Positions 42,041 to 52,200 of a DNA stretch of 64,000 nucleotides are shown in pieces. This DNA comes from Parvicella sp964387945. GTDB taxonomy: Bacteria > Bacteroidota > Bacteroidia > Flavobacteriales_D > Parvicellaceae. The notes under the pieces were generated by a model. It was given only the letters and a program-made list of their open reading frames with translations, was not told the DNA's origin and did not search any database. Both the position numbers and the translations under genes were made by a program. The DNA lies in assembly GCA_964387945.1 (NCBI GenBank), contig CAYLYX010000002.1, positions 310,001 to 374,000 on the forward strand, in the 5' to 3' direction. Every line of letters begins with the position of its first letter. The stretch's first letter is position 1.

Positions 42041-43489
42041 TCAAATCTCTTTTCGTAATCGAGCTACAGGTATTCCTAGCTGCTCTCTGTACTTTGCTAC
42101 AGTTCTACGTGCAATGTTATACCCTTTCTCTTTCAGGAGATTCATGAGCTTTTCATCCGTGAGTGGCTTTTTCTTGTCTTCGCCATCAACGGCTTCCTGA
42201 AGAATCTTCTTGACTTCTCGCGTAGAAACCTCTTCACCACTTTCTGTGCTTAGTGATTCACTGAAGAAATATTTTAGTAGATAAATACCATAAGGTGTTT
42301 CTACATACTTGGAGTTAGCTACACGGGATACTGTACTAATGTCCATTTCTACGATATCAGCAATGTCCTTTAAGATCATTGGGCGGATATTGGTTTCGTC
42401 TCCCGTTAGAAAGAACTCTTTTTGATAGTTCATGATCGCGTCCATCGTAATGAGCAGCGTATGCTGCCGTTGTTTGATCGCATCAATAAACCATTTGGCA
42501 GAATCAATTTTTTGCTTCACAAACATCACTGCATCCTTATCAGACTTGGTTTTTTTACTGTCTCCGTAGGCACGCAACATTTCTGCGTATTCTTTGCTTA
42601 CCTTGAGCTGAGGAGCATTTCTACCGTTGAGCATCAACTCAAGTTGACCGTCTTCTTCACGAATCACAAAGTCGGGAATAATCTGTTGCATGGTCTTGTT
42701 AGACTGCAATGCTGCACCTCCTGGCTTCGGATTGAGTTTAACAATTTCATTAACTGCCTCCCGCAAGTCATCCTCTTCGATTTCAAGTTTTTTGAGGATT
42801 TTCTTATAGTGCTTCTTGGTAAACTCATTAAAGCATTTACTCAGAATAGCTTGTGCTGTTTTGATGGACACCGTTGGCATTTTCCGCTGTAACTGAAGCA
42901 GCAGACACTCTTTGAGGTCTCTTGCTCCCACACCAGCAGGTTCGAGATCTTGCACAATCTCTAGTCCTTCCAGCAGTTCTTCCTCAGTAACTATAACGTT
43001 TTGAGAAAATGCCAAATCATCGATCATGTTTTCGATTTCTCTTCTCAGGTAACCGCTTTCATCTAAGTTACCAATAATGGTTTTGGCAATTTCGCGCATT
43101 TTTTCATCGCGCACCCTCAGTCCAATTTGAGAGATGAGTAAATCCTGAAAAGATTGTCCTCCCGATAGCGGAATGGCTTTCTCATCGTTATCTGTTCCAT
43201 GATTCCTGACAGAAAGTTTATAGTCAGGCGTATCATCGTCAAGGTATTCGCTTACATCAAAATCATCGCGAGAATCATCAACATCCGTTTCCCAATCCTC
43301 CTCCTGATCTCGGTCTGCATCTCGATCAATTTCTTCCGCACCTTCTTCTAACGCAGGGTTGTCCTCAATTTCTTGTTTTATGCGTTGCTCCAACTCCACG
43401 GTAGGCACCTGCAGTAACTTCATCAGCTGAATTTGCTGAGGAGATAGCTTCTGCAATAACTTATGTTGTAATGACTGTCTTAATGTCAT
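42041..43489 (-). CDS. rpoN: RNA polymerase sigma-54 factor
   Basis: 482 residues with all three sigma-54 regions: Gln/Leu-rich N-terminus (QKLSPQQIQLMKLLQVP) that contacts enhancer-binding proteins, an acidic spacer (about 50-95), the core-binding and helix-turn-helix regions, and the C-terminal RpoN box ARRTVAKYRE that reads the -24 element. It directs transcription of sigma-54 promoters dependent on AAA+ activators. No activator gene is adjacent. Confidence 0.97.
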   Translation of the reverse strand: MTLRQSLQHKLLQKLSPQQIQLMKLLQVPTVELEQRIKQEIEDNPALEEGAEEIDRDADRDQEEDWETDVDDSRDDFDVSEYLDDDTPDYKLSVRNHGTDNDEKAIPLSGGQSFQDLLISQIGLRVRDEKMREIAKTIIGNLDESGYLRREIENMIDDLAFSQNVIVTEEELLEGLEIVQDLEPAGVGARDLKECLLLQLQRKMPTVSIKTAQAILSKCFNEFTKKHYKKILKKLEIEEDDLREAVNEIVKLNPKPGGAALQSNKTMQQIIPDFVIREEDGQLELMLNGRNAPQLKVSKEYAEMLRAYGDSKKTKSDKDAVMFVKQKIDSAKWFIDAIKQRQHTLLITMDAIMNYQKEFFLTGDETNIRPMILKDIADIVEMDISTVSRVANSKYVETPYGIYLLKYFFSESLSTESGEEVSTREVKKILQEAVDGEDKKKPLTDEKLMNLLKEKGYNIARRTVAKYREQLGIPVARLRKEI

Positions 43490-43577
43490 GCTTTCTCACT
43501 TAATATCTAACTACTTTGGATCGCGACTCCGTTGTCGACCCGTATAAAGTTAAGACTTTTCTTCAATTTATCCCGAA

Positions 43578-45014
43578 TTAAAATTCAGCGTTTTTTGGTG
43601 TTCTTGGGAATGGAATTACATCTCTGATATTCGTCATTCCGGTAACAAACATGATTAATCTCTCAAATCCTAGGCCAAAACCAGCGTGAGGCACTGTTCC
43701 AAACCTTCTGGTATCTAAATACCACCACACGTGATCCTCTGGGATGTCAAAATCAGCACATTTTTGTTTTAATACATCATAACGCTCTTCACGTTGTGAT
43801 CCTCCAATGATTTCACCAATGCCAGGGAAGAGTACATCCATTGCTGCTACGGTCTTGTCGTCATCATTATTACGCATGTAAAACGCTTTGATCTCTTTTG
43901 GATAGTTGTATAAGATCACAGGTTTTTTGAAGTGTTTCTCCACCAAGAAGCGCTCGTGCTCAGAAGCTAAGTCCACACCCCATTCCACTGGGAATTTAAA
44001 TTTATTCTTTTTATAAGGCTTGGAATTTTGAAGAATTTCGATTGCTCTGGTGTAAGTGATTCGTTCGAAGTCATTCTCCAAAACAAACTTCATTCTATCA
44101 ATTAACGGCAATTCGTTTCTTTCCGCTGCCGGTTTTTGACTGTCCAATTTTACTTCTCTGTCATGAAGGAACTGAAGGTCCTCTATACAATTGTCTAGGG
44201 CATACTTGATCACGTACTTTAGGAAGTCCTCACCTAAGTCCATATCGTCATCGAGGTCTGCAAAAGCGATCTCTGGTTCGATCATCCAGAACTCAGCAAG
44301 ATGCCTAGAAGTATTAGAGTTTTCGGCTCTAAATGTGGGTCCAAAAGTATATACCTGACCAAGTGCCAACGCTCCTAACTCAGCTTCCAATTGCCCGGAT
44401 ACCGTGAGGTTGGTTTCTTTTCCGAAGAAGTCTTCCTTTACATCTATTTCACCGTCCTCTGTTTTTGGTAAGTTTTTTAAATCTAAAGAAGTTACGCGAA
44501 ACATTTCACCGGCTCCTTCGGCATCACTCCCCGTAATTATTGGGCTGTGCAGATAGTAGAATCCGTTGTCGTTGAAGTATTTATGAATAGCATAAGCCAT
44601 TGCATGCCTGATTCTAAAAACGGCAGAAAACGTTTGGGTTCTAAACCTTAAGTGCGCTTGCTCTCTCAATAGTTCAAGGCTATGTCTCTTGGGCTGAAGA
44701 ATGGTTTTTGAAACCTCGTCTGGGTTTGCAGTTCCCAAAATTTCTATGCTATTAGCTACTACCTCAACGGATTGTCCAGCGCCTTGTGATTCCACCAAGT
44801 CACCATCCACAGAGATGGCTGAACCTACTGTGATTTGGTCGATAATTGCTTCATCAAAATTTTCGAAGTCAACCACAATTTGCAAATTAGATAAACAAGA
44901 CCCATCATTCAGCGCAATGAATCGATTCGCCCTATAGGCTTTTACCCATCCCTTAACAGTGATTTTATTTCCGGGAGCACCCTTAAGTGCATCTATGATT
45001 TTCGTTCTACTCAT
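43578..45014 (-). CDS. asnS: Asparaginyl-tRNA synthetase
   Basis: 478 residues. N-terminal OB-fold anticodon-binding domain (about 15-110, KITVKGWVKAYR), then the class II catalytic core with motif 2 (TFRAENSNTSRHLAEFWMIE) and motif 3 near the end (GLGFERLIMFVTG). It charges tRNA-Asn with asparagine in the cytosol. Length and domain order are normal for the family. Lies between rpoN and the iron-uptake operon. Confidence 0.97.
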   Translation of the reverse strand: MSRTKIIDALKGAPGNKITVKGWVKAYRANRFIALNDGSCLSNLQIVVDFENFDEAIIDQITVGSAISVDGDLVESQGAGQSVEVVANSIEILGTANPDEVSKTILQPKRHSLELLREQAHLRFRTQTFSAVFRIRHAMAYAIHKYFNDNGFYYLHSPIITGSDAEGAGEMFRVTSLDLKNLPKTEDGEIDVKEDFFGKETNLTVSGQLEAELGALALGQVYTFGPTFRAENSNTSRHLAEFWMIEPEIAFADLDDDMDLGEDFLKYVIKYALDNCIEDLQFLHDREVKLDSQKPAAERNELPLIDRMKFVLENDFERITYTRAIEILQNSKPYKKNKFKFPVEWGVDLASEHERFLVEKHFKKPVILYNYPKEIKAFYMRNNDDDKTVAAMDVLFPGIGEIIGGSQREERYDVLKQKCADFDIPEDHVWWYLDTRRFGTVPHAGFGLGFERLIMFVTGMTNIRDVIPFPRTPKNAEF

Positions 45015-45072
45015 GACCTTTCATTTTCTAACACAAAAAAAAGAACTTTTGAAGAAAGAAATGCGAAAAAGG

Positions 45073-47505
45073 TCAAAACTTTAGTCCGAAGGTCAAATAA
45101 AAATTGCGAGGAGCCGAAGTAATTATGCCCGGCCCAGGATAGGCGGTTGCCCTTCGTGTAAAATAGACTTCGTTGAGTAAGTTATTAATCCCTGCTGATA
45201 AACTGAGGGCTTCAAATGAATACTTTAGGTTACAATCAACTACATCATAGGTCGGAATTACTCCGTTTACCGCATTGGGTTGCGACAATGAATTGGAGGC
45301 ATCACTATACTGCCAATGTACCCAGTTGTATTGTAAAGAGAGTGAAAAATCAGCATAGGAGATCTGTAAGGTGCTTTTCCAATTGACAGGCGGTACTAAC
45401 TCCACATAATTTCCTGAATAGAGTGCGTTGTCATCAAGGTATCGAGCCCAGGTATAACTATAATTAAACATGGATAGGAGTCCCCATTTGGTCTTGTTAT
45501 CATTTTTAAGTGCGAGCCAGTTAATTTGAACAACTCCTTCAAAACCAGCAGAAAGTGAACTAGAAATATTCGTTCTATACTGATAGGTATTAAAAAGTAG
45601 CGTGTCTTTTTGAATCGTAGTTCCGATGCGGTTATTGTAGTATAAAGCGTAAATTGACAGGTCGTAATAAAGGAGCTCATTGATGAAACCTTTTAGCCCC
45701 AAATCAGCATTGAAACCTGTTTCGTCTTGTAAGTTCGGGTCAATTCTGAAATTCGGGTTGACAATTTGCATATCCGTAAAGTTGATGCTTCGATAGTTTT
45801 GTGAAATATTGGCGTATAGCTTCAACGTATCTCCTCTAAAGGCATGATCAAAACCGAGTCCAAAAATGACAAAAGAACGTTCATTGTTGAGCTCCTGCGT
45901 ATAACTTGAATTGTCAATGATATTATCGGCTAGATCCGTGGTGATGAGGTTATAAACTCCAGAAGCGTTGGTAGAAATATACTCTGCACGAATGCCTGGA
46001 ACGAGACTTGTTTTTTGCGTAATTCGAAAAATGTTTTCTACGAAAATTGCCCCATTGAAACTAGGAAAACTGTAATCAGAAAATTCAAAGTTGCTTTGAT
46101 CTATGAAATAGAAGTCCGCACCATTACCTGAATTGGCAAAGCCTTGCCTACCTCTACTGTTTCCTTTATAAAGTCGTACACCAAAAACAAGCGCTTGCGG
46201 TACTTCCTTGAGGTCGTAAATCTTTAAGTATCGTGACTCCAACCCTACATTGTTAAACTCACCAAGAATTAAGTTTCTTTCTTCTAATGGGTCAGCACGA
46301 TTGATTTGTCCAAGGAACCCAAGTGCTTTTCGAGCGGCAAAAAGACCGAACAGTTTGGTGTCCAAAATATTCTTTGAATTGAAGGTGTGTTTGTGTGAAA
46401 CACTCCATAAGTTCCAATCCACACTAAACCAGTTTCGTTCTCTTTTTGAGGTGAACGGATCGTTCCTGAACTCAAGGTCAGTCAAACCTCCAGACTGATG
46501 CGCAAGGTAGTGCATTTTGGTAAACTCAGCCGTCAACTTACTGTTTTCCTTGAGATAGTAGGACAAGTTGAACCCCGCAGTGGCCAACTCGTATTCAGAA
46601 TTAGGACGCCATTCATTTCCTGTTTTCCAATTGAAGAAGGCAAAATATTGCCATCTTTTACTCCTCCCTCCAAAGTCAAGATAACTGGTGTTGACATTGA
46701 AAGACCCAAAGGTTTTTTGATACGTTCCGGATATCAAACGGTTATTGTTTCCTTGTTTTAATTTAAAGTTGATTACGCCCCCAAACTGTGGACCAAACTG
46801 CAAGGACCCAGCTCCCTTGATAAACTGAATTTGCTCAATGGCTTGAGCAGGAGGAGTGTAGTAACTTTCAGGATATCCTAGTGCATCAGCTGAAATGTCA
46901 TACCCATTTTGACGCGTGTTGTAGTTTGATGTTCTACTCGGACTCAACCCTCTGCCGCCAATACCAAGCTGTATTCCGGCACCATCACTTTCCCAAATGT
47001 TCAAACCTGGGATGGAGGCATATATCTGTCGAGGGTTATTGAGCGCTAAGTTTCCTGAAACATGGCTCAGATTAATGGCTTCCGCTTTTTTGCCATGTGC
47101 TATCATGACGCCTTCAATGGGGCTGATCTTTCCAATGGGGCCTACGTGCTTCTTTTTGGCATAAACACTGTGAGCACCAAAAGAATAGGAGAAAGCCTCC
47201 ATAGCTACATTTACTTCCTTTTGCGATTCATTCAAGTTTATGTAAAGCGTGTCCGTTCCATAAGCAATATTGGATACAACAAGAGTAATATTGCCAAATG
47301 CAACTTGAGGTGATTTAAAGTAGCCAGACTCATTTGAAATAAACTGATGGCCAGATTCAATTATTTTGATGTGTGAAAAGGGTATTATTTCTCCCGTTTG
47401 AGCGTCCGTTGTCACCCCAAAGACATAGCCCTTTTCTTTCTGTGCAAGTGTAATCAAAGGCATCAGAAGTAGAAGTAACGATATGTGAATTAGCTTAATT
47501 CTCAT
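45073..47505 (-). CDS. TonB-dependent receptor, FecA-like
   Basis: 810 residues. Signal peptide (1-21), N-terminal CarboxypepD_reg-like beta domain (about 25-105), plug domain with the PGLNIWESDGAGIQLGIG segment (near 165), and a 22-strand barrel to the C-terminal aromatic residue (YLTFGLKF). The plug resembles FecA-type ferric citrate receptors. It is the last gene of the DUF4856-imelysin-HTTM operon and overlaps the HTTM gene by 11 bp. Iron-complex import across the outer membrane is the likely job; the ligand is inferred. Confidence 0.9.
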   Translation of the reverse strand: MRIKLIHISLLLLLMPLITLAQKEKGYVFGVTTDAQTGEIIPFSHIKIIESGHQFISNESGYFKSPQVAFGNITLVVSNIAYGTDTLYINLNESQKEVNVAMEAFSYSFGAHSVYAKKKHVGPIGKISPIEGVMIAHGKKAEAINLSHVSGNLALNNPRQIYASIPGLNIWESDGAGIQLGIGGRGLSPSRTSNYNTRQNGYDISADALGYPESYYTPPAQAIEQIQFIKGAGSLQFGPQFGGVINFKLKQGNNNRLISGTYQKTFGSFNVNTSYLDFGGRSKRWQYFAFFNWKTGNEWRPNSEYELATAGFNLSYYLKENSKLTAEFTKMHYLAHQSGGLTDLEFRNDPFTSKRERNWFSVDWNLWSVSHKHTFNSKNILDTKLFGLFAARKALGFLGQINRADPLEERNLILGEFNNVGLESRYLKIYDLKEVPQALVFGVRLYKGNSRGRQGFANSGNGADFYFIDQSNFEFSDYSFPSFNGAIFVENIFRITQKTSLVPGIRAEYISTNASGVYNLITTDLADNIIDNSSYTQELNNERSFVIFGLGFDHAFRGDTLKLYANISQNYRSINFTDMQIVNPNFRIDPNLQDETGFNADLGLKGFINELLYYDLSIYALYYNNRIGTTIQKDTLLFNTYQYRTNISSSLSAGFEGVVQINWLALKNDNKTKWGLLSMFNYSYTWARYLDDNALYSGNYVELVPPVNWKSTLQISYADFSLSLQYNWVHWQYSDASNSLSQPNAVNGVIPTYDVVDCNLKYSFEALSLSAGINNLLNEVYFTRRATAYPGPGIITSAPRNFYLTFGLKF

Positions 47506-48850
47506 AAGGCATGATCCATTTTCGGGGCGCTAAATTAAAGGGTTCAGCCGCTAGGTCAACCGTTGGGTCGATAAATGTTCTGCTCCCTGTGTTGAATAGC
47601 ACAACTTTGGCATCTACATAAACCCTTGGTGTACCTAGGTTTATTTGTTCTTCACCTGTGCTGACCACCTCATCCTTGTAAATATCTCTCAGGTAATGGG
47701 CAAACTGTAAGATCATGTCGGGTTGTGTGGACATTTGTTTTATCTGTTGTTCGGTCAATAGGGATGAAGACTCGATAACCTTAAAACTGTCTCCATTTTC
47801 TGGATATAAATAGAAGGTACAATAACCCACTTTTTCGATCAGCATGACACGCCAACTAAATCGGTAGCCTTGTTCGGTCCAAAAGAGTTTCCCCGGATAG
47901 AGTAAATACCGAAAAGGTAAGAGTAGTTGAACAGTAACATAGAATAAGATTAAGGAAGAAACGAAAAGTTTAGGTTGATAAACTGAAGAACTGGGTGAGT
48001 GGCTTTTTCTAGTAAACGGTATGAGCAGTTTGCTATGAAGATTGGGTTCAAAGAAAACAGTGGTGAGCACAATCATAACCCAGGGAAAAACGCCAATAGG
48101 AAACATTATTCCTGTGATGGTGTGAAAGAAAACTACAGCTAAATAAGCATAAATTCTTGTCTTTCGCATCGAAAGCAAAAAGACCACCGAAAGGTCAAAA
48201 AGGCAGCCTGCCCATGCAAAAAGATAAGCAACCCAATTCTCACCCATTAGTGAACCAATGACTGGAAGATCCGATTGATGTTTTAACCAATTGCTCAACG
48301 GTTGAGCCTCAAATAACCAATGATAATTTAGCTTGGCAACTCCTGCAAAGAAATAGACAACACCAATCTGAAATTTTAGGAGGTTAATCGTCCAATTTGG
48401 AACCTTGCTCAGCGGTTTTGCGATTTTGAATCTGACATCCAGCGAATGACTTCTGTGTGCGGGTAGCCAAATCAAAATAAAGGCAATCAAACTAATAAAG
48501 TAGTAGTGGTTGAGGTAGTTTGTTTTGTCAATAAGTTCGACATAAGTAAAAGAAAGGAAGAAGAGAGCAGCAGCGCACCGATAAAAAAGCCCCAGGGCAA
48601 CAAAAAGAGCACTTAGCCCCATAATTCCGAACAACCAATACATGCCGTTTCCAGAAAGTGGCTCAACCCATTCAAAACCATAGTAGGCGAAATAAAACTG
48701 CGGATCAATGTAGAGTTCCTTTATCCATCCGAAATAGGCAAAGCGGAGAACGCTAAAAACCATAAGAAGCCCAAAGAGAATTCTGAACCAAACCAGAGAA
48801 GCAATGTTTGCATCCCTCCAAAGCAATTTATGTTTCCATTTTGAGGTCAA
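47495..48850 (-). CDS. HTTM-domain membrane protein (gamma-carboxylase-like)
   Basis: 451 residues. Several membrane spans in the first 300 residues with HTTM patterns (VWFRILFGLLMVFSVLRF, LYIDPQFYFAYYGFEW) and a hydrophilic C-terminal domain with the beta segment YRFSWRVMLIEKVG. HTTM is the membrane domain of vitamin K-dependent gamma-glutamyl carboxylase, but bacterial members have other or unknown functions. In Bacteroidota it commonly sits beside imelysin lipoproteins and TonB receptors. Four bp overlap with the imelysin gene (ATGA). Confidence 0.88.
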   Translation of the reverse strand: MTSKWKHKLLWRDANIASLVWFRILFGLLMVFSVLRFAYFGWIKELYIDPQFYFAYYGFEWVEPLSGNGMYWLFGIMGLSALFVALGLFYRCAAALFFLSFTYVELIDKTNYLNHYYFISLIAFILIWLPAHRSHSLDVRFKIAKPLSKVPNWTINLLKFQIGVVYFFAGVAKLNYHWLFEAQPLSNWLKHQSDLPVIGSLMGENWVAYLFAWAGCLFDLSVVFLLSMRKTRIYAYLAVVFFHTITGIMFPIGVFPWVMIVLTTVFFEPNLHSKLLIPFTRKSHSPSSSVYQPKLFVSSLILFYVTVQLLLPFRYLLYPGKLFWTEQGYRFSWRVMLIEKVGYCTFYLYPENGDSFKVIESSSLLTEQQIKQMSTQPDMILQFAHYLRDIYKDEVVSTGEEQINLGTPRVYVDAKVVLFNTGSRTFIDPTVDLAAEPFNLAPRKWIMPYEN

Positions 48851-49980
48851 TCTCCATCGTTATCCTGATACGTGACGATAACACCAAGTGCAGACGTCAG
48901 ATCAACTTTTAAGTAGGGGACAAGTTTTTGATATTCAGTATAAATCTCCGAAGAAGAAATTGGATCTTGCTGCACCATTTCAGACCATGCCGTACCATTA
49001 GTTTCGGAGATGTTCACGATAATGTCCATCTGCGAGTTAATGACTTGAGATAAGTTACTATTGTCAATCGTAGCACCTACGTAGTCCGCATAGTCCAATA
49101 GGCCGAGGTTATCTGAAGTGCCCGAATAATTCATGCCATTGAGAAACCGCTTGAAGTACGTCATAGCATGTTGAGCAAATATCAATTCATCGGCTGAATA
49201 GAGACCTTCGACATGTCCGGGCATGGGTTGTTGACTAAATCCATTGAAAACGCCAACAGGAACGCCTATTTTCCCTTTTCGAGTGTGTACTTCGTAATGT
49301 TGAATGATGGCATTCATTAGTTCGCTAACAGAACTACCAGAAGCGTTGGAAAGGTTGTTTTCTACAAACTCAGTTTTGTAGGTAGACCATGCATCCACAA
49401 CGTACGTTGTATTTACTTTTAGGTCTTCAACAACATCTTCTAAGTAAGAAATGATCGCAGGGTCAGATGACAAATAACTTACATTCTGAGCTAGATCATC
49501 CTCTTTAAAAAGGAGGTAATCAATAGTTTGCCAGCCCTTCGCTACGTACTGATTTCCCGCAGCAAGACTATAGCCTCCTTGCGAAATATTGGTCAAAATA
49601 AGCGATGTATCTACAGGGTAAGTGTTCGACTGTCCGATTAATGCGATGTTGTTTGCTGGGCCAAAGTCAAGAAAAGCAACAGTTTGCCAACCTTTTAAGG
49701 CAGCAACGTAGTCATTTCTGAGTTGCTCAAGGTGCGTGTCGTTTGGTGCATTCTCAAAAGTACTTAGCGAAGTCTCAAAACTTTCAATTTCGGAGAGGTA
49801 GGTTGCATATGCGGGTAAGATGTAGCCAGAGGTAATGTCCTCAAGCATGGCTGCACGATCGAAGTCGTCAGAAACGATGGTGTCTTCAGGTTCTTTGACA
49901 CAGGATGCCAAAGAACCGAAGACGCCAATTAAAATTAAAAACCTAGAAACGATATTCAAATTATAGGTCATCTTTAACAT
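48847..49980 (-). CDS. Imelysin-like lipoprotein (peptidase M75 fold)
   Basis: 377 residues. Lipobox LASC with Cys near residue 27 marks an outer-membrane or periplasmic lipoprotein. Imelysin-type two-helix-bundle pattern follows (GWQTVAFLDFGPANN and GWQTIDYLLF). The family motif G-x-H-x-x-E appears here as G-W-Q-T-I-D, so the usual His and Glu are replaced, arguing against peptidase activity and for ligand binding. Involved in iron or haem uptake in related systems. Overlaps the DUF4856 gene by 20 bp. Confidence 0.85.
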   Translation of the reverse strand: MLKMTYNLNIVSRFLILIGVFGSLASCVKEPEDTIVSDDFDRAAMLEDITSGYILPAYATYLSEIESFETSLSTFENAPNDTHLEQLRNDYVAALKGWQTVAFLDFGPANNIALIGQSNTYPVDTSLILTNISQGGYSLAAGNQYVAKGWQTIDYLLFKEDDLAQNVSYLSSDPAIISYLEDVVEDLKVNTTYVVDAWSTYKTEFVENNLSNASGSSVSELMNAIIQHYEVHTRKGKIGVPVGVFNGFSQQPMPGHVEGLYSADELIFAQHAMTYFKRFLNGMNYSGTSDNLGLLDYADYVGATIDNSNLSQVINSQMDIIVNISETNGTAWSEMVQQDPISSSEIYTEYQKLVPYLKVDLTSALGVIVTYQDNDGD

Positions 49981-51178
49981 CTGTTAACCCCGTTGCTGAC
50001 GCAATGGCATCAATGGCCATATTGATGTGCATCACACCTACTGTGTTGAAGTCCTCAAAGTGACTTAAGGCAGCATCAATCTGAGCAGTTGTCATTCCTT
50101 CTCCAGAGATAGCGTTGTAGCCATATCTCATTCCATCCAAAAATGCCCATGCTTCAGAAAGCACGTGATTTCTTGCTGTTGCATTTCCAGAACTAATGTA
50201 ATCTTTAGCATCGTTCAAGTAGTGAATAGCGGCTGCGGCAGCCAACTTTTCCATCTCATTTCTAATGATAACGATTTGAGCATCTCTTGTTTCATAGTCC
50301 AAATTATCAATTGCTGCTCTACCAGTTCTGAATGCCTCACTGATTTTAGTGGCAGATTGGATCACAGACTCTCGTCCGTCAGCATATTTTCCCCAGAAAC
50401 GATCCGTTCCGCTGGTTGGGTAATCAACCGATGAAGTGAAATATCCATAAGCCTCATCCCAGTGGTGTTGCATGTCTGTATAATTTTCTCCGGTAACGAT
50501 TGTTGCGTTGTCATCGTTTGGAACTAGCCCTAAATACTGCACCGTGATTTGGCTTGCAAAAACAGCAGACATTAAACCTTTTTCAACAAGTTGCGTATAC
50601 TCTATACCATCGGCACCCATGAGATAGGGTCCTTTGGCGCCATCGTCTGGCCAAACTCCTGCTGCTCCTGCAGAACCTGCTTGGTTGTAGTTACTGATTA
50701 CATCCAAACTGTCCATGTATTCTTCAAATAGTGCCTGAATGCCTGCGTCTGCAGATCCTCCGGCAGAAGCGTAAGCCGTTTTACTCTTGAGTTGTTTAGA
50801 TGAACCTGTCAAGCCTAGACCATTTGCATCTGTCCAAGTATAACCGTTATTGGCATACATGTCCTTTAATTGTTGCGCATCGAGAAACACTCCCTGAACG
50901 TCTGCTGTTTTCATGTAAGCGCTCATTTCGCTCAGCATATCCAATCGCTGATATTGGCCAGAAAAACTTACGGTAGAGTTCCCGTCTGCATCTGTAAATG
51001 CATAGGTTGTAGGAACTGTATAACTATCGTCAGTCGCAGTATCATAGACACAACTGTTGTCCTCTTTCTTTGCTCTTTCATCAAAGTTAGTTGCGGATGG
51101 ATCAGTACACCCTTTCTTACATCCTTGAGCGATAAGCCCAACAGTTGCGATCGAAATGATCAGGAATCTCATTTTCAT
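49961..51178 (-). CDS. DUF4856 lipoprotein
   Basis: 405 residues. Lipoprotein signal with lipobox AQGC (Cys near 20) and an N-terminal CTDPSATNFDERAKKEDNSC block of the type seen in Bacteroidota surface proteins. The rest is helical with the DUF4856 pattern (YAFTDADGNSTVSFSGQ, RFWGKYADGRESVIQSATKI, INMAIDAIASATGL). Always found with imelysin and HTTM genes; probable role in binding the imported iron complex. First gene of the operon, directly behind the promoter at 51210-51240. Confidence 0.88.
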   Translation of the reverse strand: MKMRFLIISIATVGLIAQGCKKGCTDPSATNFDERAKKEDNSCVYDTATDDSYTVPTTYAFTDADGNSTVSFSGQYQRLDMLSEMSAYMKTADVQGVFLDAQQLKDMYANNGYTWTDANGLGLTGSSKQLKSKTAYASAGGSADAGIQALFEEYMDSLDVISNYNQAGSAGAAGVWPDDGAKGPYLMGADGIEYTQLVEKGLMSAVFASQITVQYLGLVPNDDNATIVTGENYTDMQHHWDEAYGYFTSSVDYPTSGTDRFWGKYADGRESVIQSATKISEAFRTGRAAIDNLDYETRDAQIVIIRNEMEKLAAAAAIHYLNDAKDYISSGNATARNHVLSEAWAFLDGMRYGYNAISGEGMTTAQIDAALSHFEDFNTVGVMHINMAIDAIASATGLTDVKDDL

Positions 51179-51209
51179 TTTTTTTGCTATTTAGAATTAT
51201 TCTACGGTG

Positions 51210-51240
51210 CAAAATTAAGTCGGAGGTAGGCAGCCCACAA
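51210..51240 (-). promoter_or_regulatory. Promoter of the DUF4856-imelysin-HTTM-TonB operon
   Basis: On the minus strand, TTG (51238-51240), 20 bp, then TAATTTTG (51210-51217), an exact Bacteroidota -33/-7 pair 32 bp upstream of the start codon. No Fur-like palindrome was recognised around it. Confidence 0.78.
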
Positions 51241-51352
51241 TACCCAAAATGAGGTATTTCTTGTGATTTAGTTATTAAAAAACGCCCGTTTATATGTATT
51301 CTGAGTTTCGAGAAGATTGCCTAAGTCAATTTATATTTTTACGATTAATTTT

Positions 51353-52195
51353 ATGTACAGACTAATTGCAGACAGCGGATCAACTAAGACGGATTGGGTT
51401 TTGACCCGAGGGAGTGAGGTTGTGAGAAGGATGAAGACGGTTGGACTCAACCCTTACCTTAATGCTAAAGAAGCAATTGTTACTGCCCTGAGAACGGAGC
51501 TTTTGCCTGCCTTTTCTTCTGTAGAGATTAAGGAAACTTTAGAGATAGAGTTTTATGGTGCTGGCTGTAGCAACGATGAAAAGAAACGATTGATTAGCGG
51601 AAGCATTCATAGTTTTTTTCCATTAGCAGATATAGTGGTAGAACACGATCTTTTAGGAGCGGCAAAAGCAGTCTGTGGAAACCAGCCCGGAATTGCGGCC
51701 ATCCTTGGCACAGGAAGCAACAGTTGTTATTATGATGGAGAGCAAATTGTGAAGAACGTGATCTCACTTGGTTTTATTTTGGGCGATGAAGGCAGTGGAT
51801 GCTACATTGGAAAGCAATTGGTCGCAGACTTTCTCAACAAAGAAATGCCCGAAGCTCTGCAACAGCATTTGAAGAATGATCTGGGATTATGCAAAGATCA
51901 AATATTTGATAGCGTTTATAAAAAACCATTGCCGAATAGGTACTTAGCTTCTTTTACAAAGTGGGTGGATAATTACTATGATGATTTTGAATATTTGCAC
52001 GAATTGATAAGACGTTCTTTCAATGATTTCTTTACAAAAAGTATTGTGAAGTATGACAATCACCAAGAGCTAGCTATCAATGTAGTGGGGTCTGTAGGAT
52101 ATCGATTTAAAGAGGAGCTAGTAGAAGTAGCCAAAAAAAATAATTGTAGTATCGGTACGGTCATTAAATCACCGATCGATGGATTAATTAAATAG
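51353..52195 (+). CDS. N-acetylglucosamine kinase-like BadF/BadG ATPase
   Basis: 281 residues from the ATG at 51353, chosen because the family starts directly with the phosphate-1 motif (LIADSGSTKTDWVL); a longer frame from 51317 adds 12 residues. Phosphate-2 and adenosine loops are present (GIAAILGTGSNSCYYDG, SLGFILGDEGSGCYIG). It phosphorylates N-acetylglucosamine or a related sugar from ATP in the cytosol, probably in cell-wall or chitin recycling. Divergent from the iron operon; next gene starts 5 bp downstream. Confidence 0.9.
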   Translation: MYRLIADSGSTKTDWVLTRGSEVVRRMKTVGLNPYLNAKEAIVTALRTELLPAFSSVEIKETLEIEFYGAGCSNDEKKRLISGSIHSFFPLADIVVEHDLLGAAKAVCGNQPGIAAILGTGSNSCYYDGEQIVKNVISLGFILGDEGSGCYIGKQLVADFLNKEMPEALQQHLKNDLGLCKDQIFDSVYKKPLPNRYLASFTKWVDNYYDDFEYLHELIRRSFNDFFTKSIVKYDNHQELAINVVGSVGYRFKEELVEVAKKNNCSIGTVIKSPIDGLIK

Positions 52196-52200
52196 GAGTA

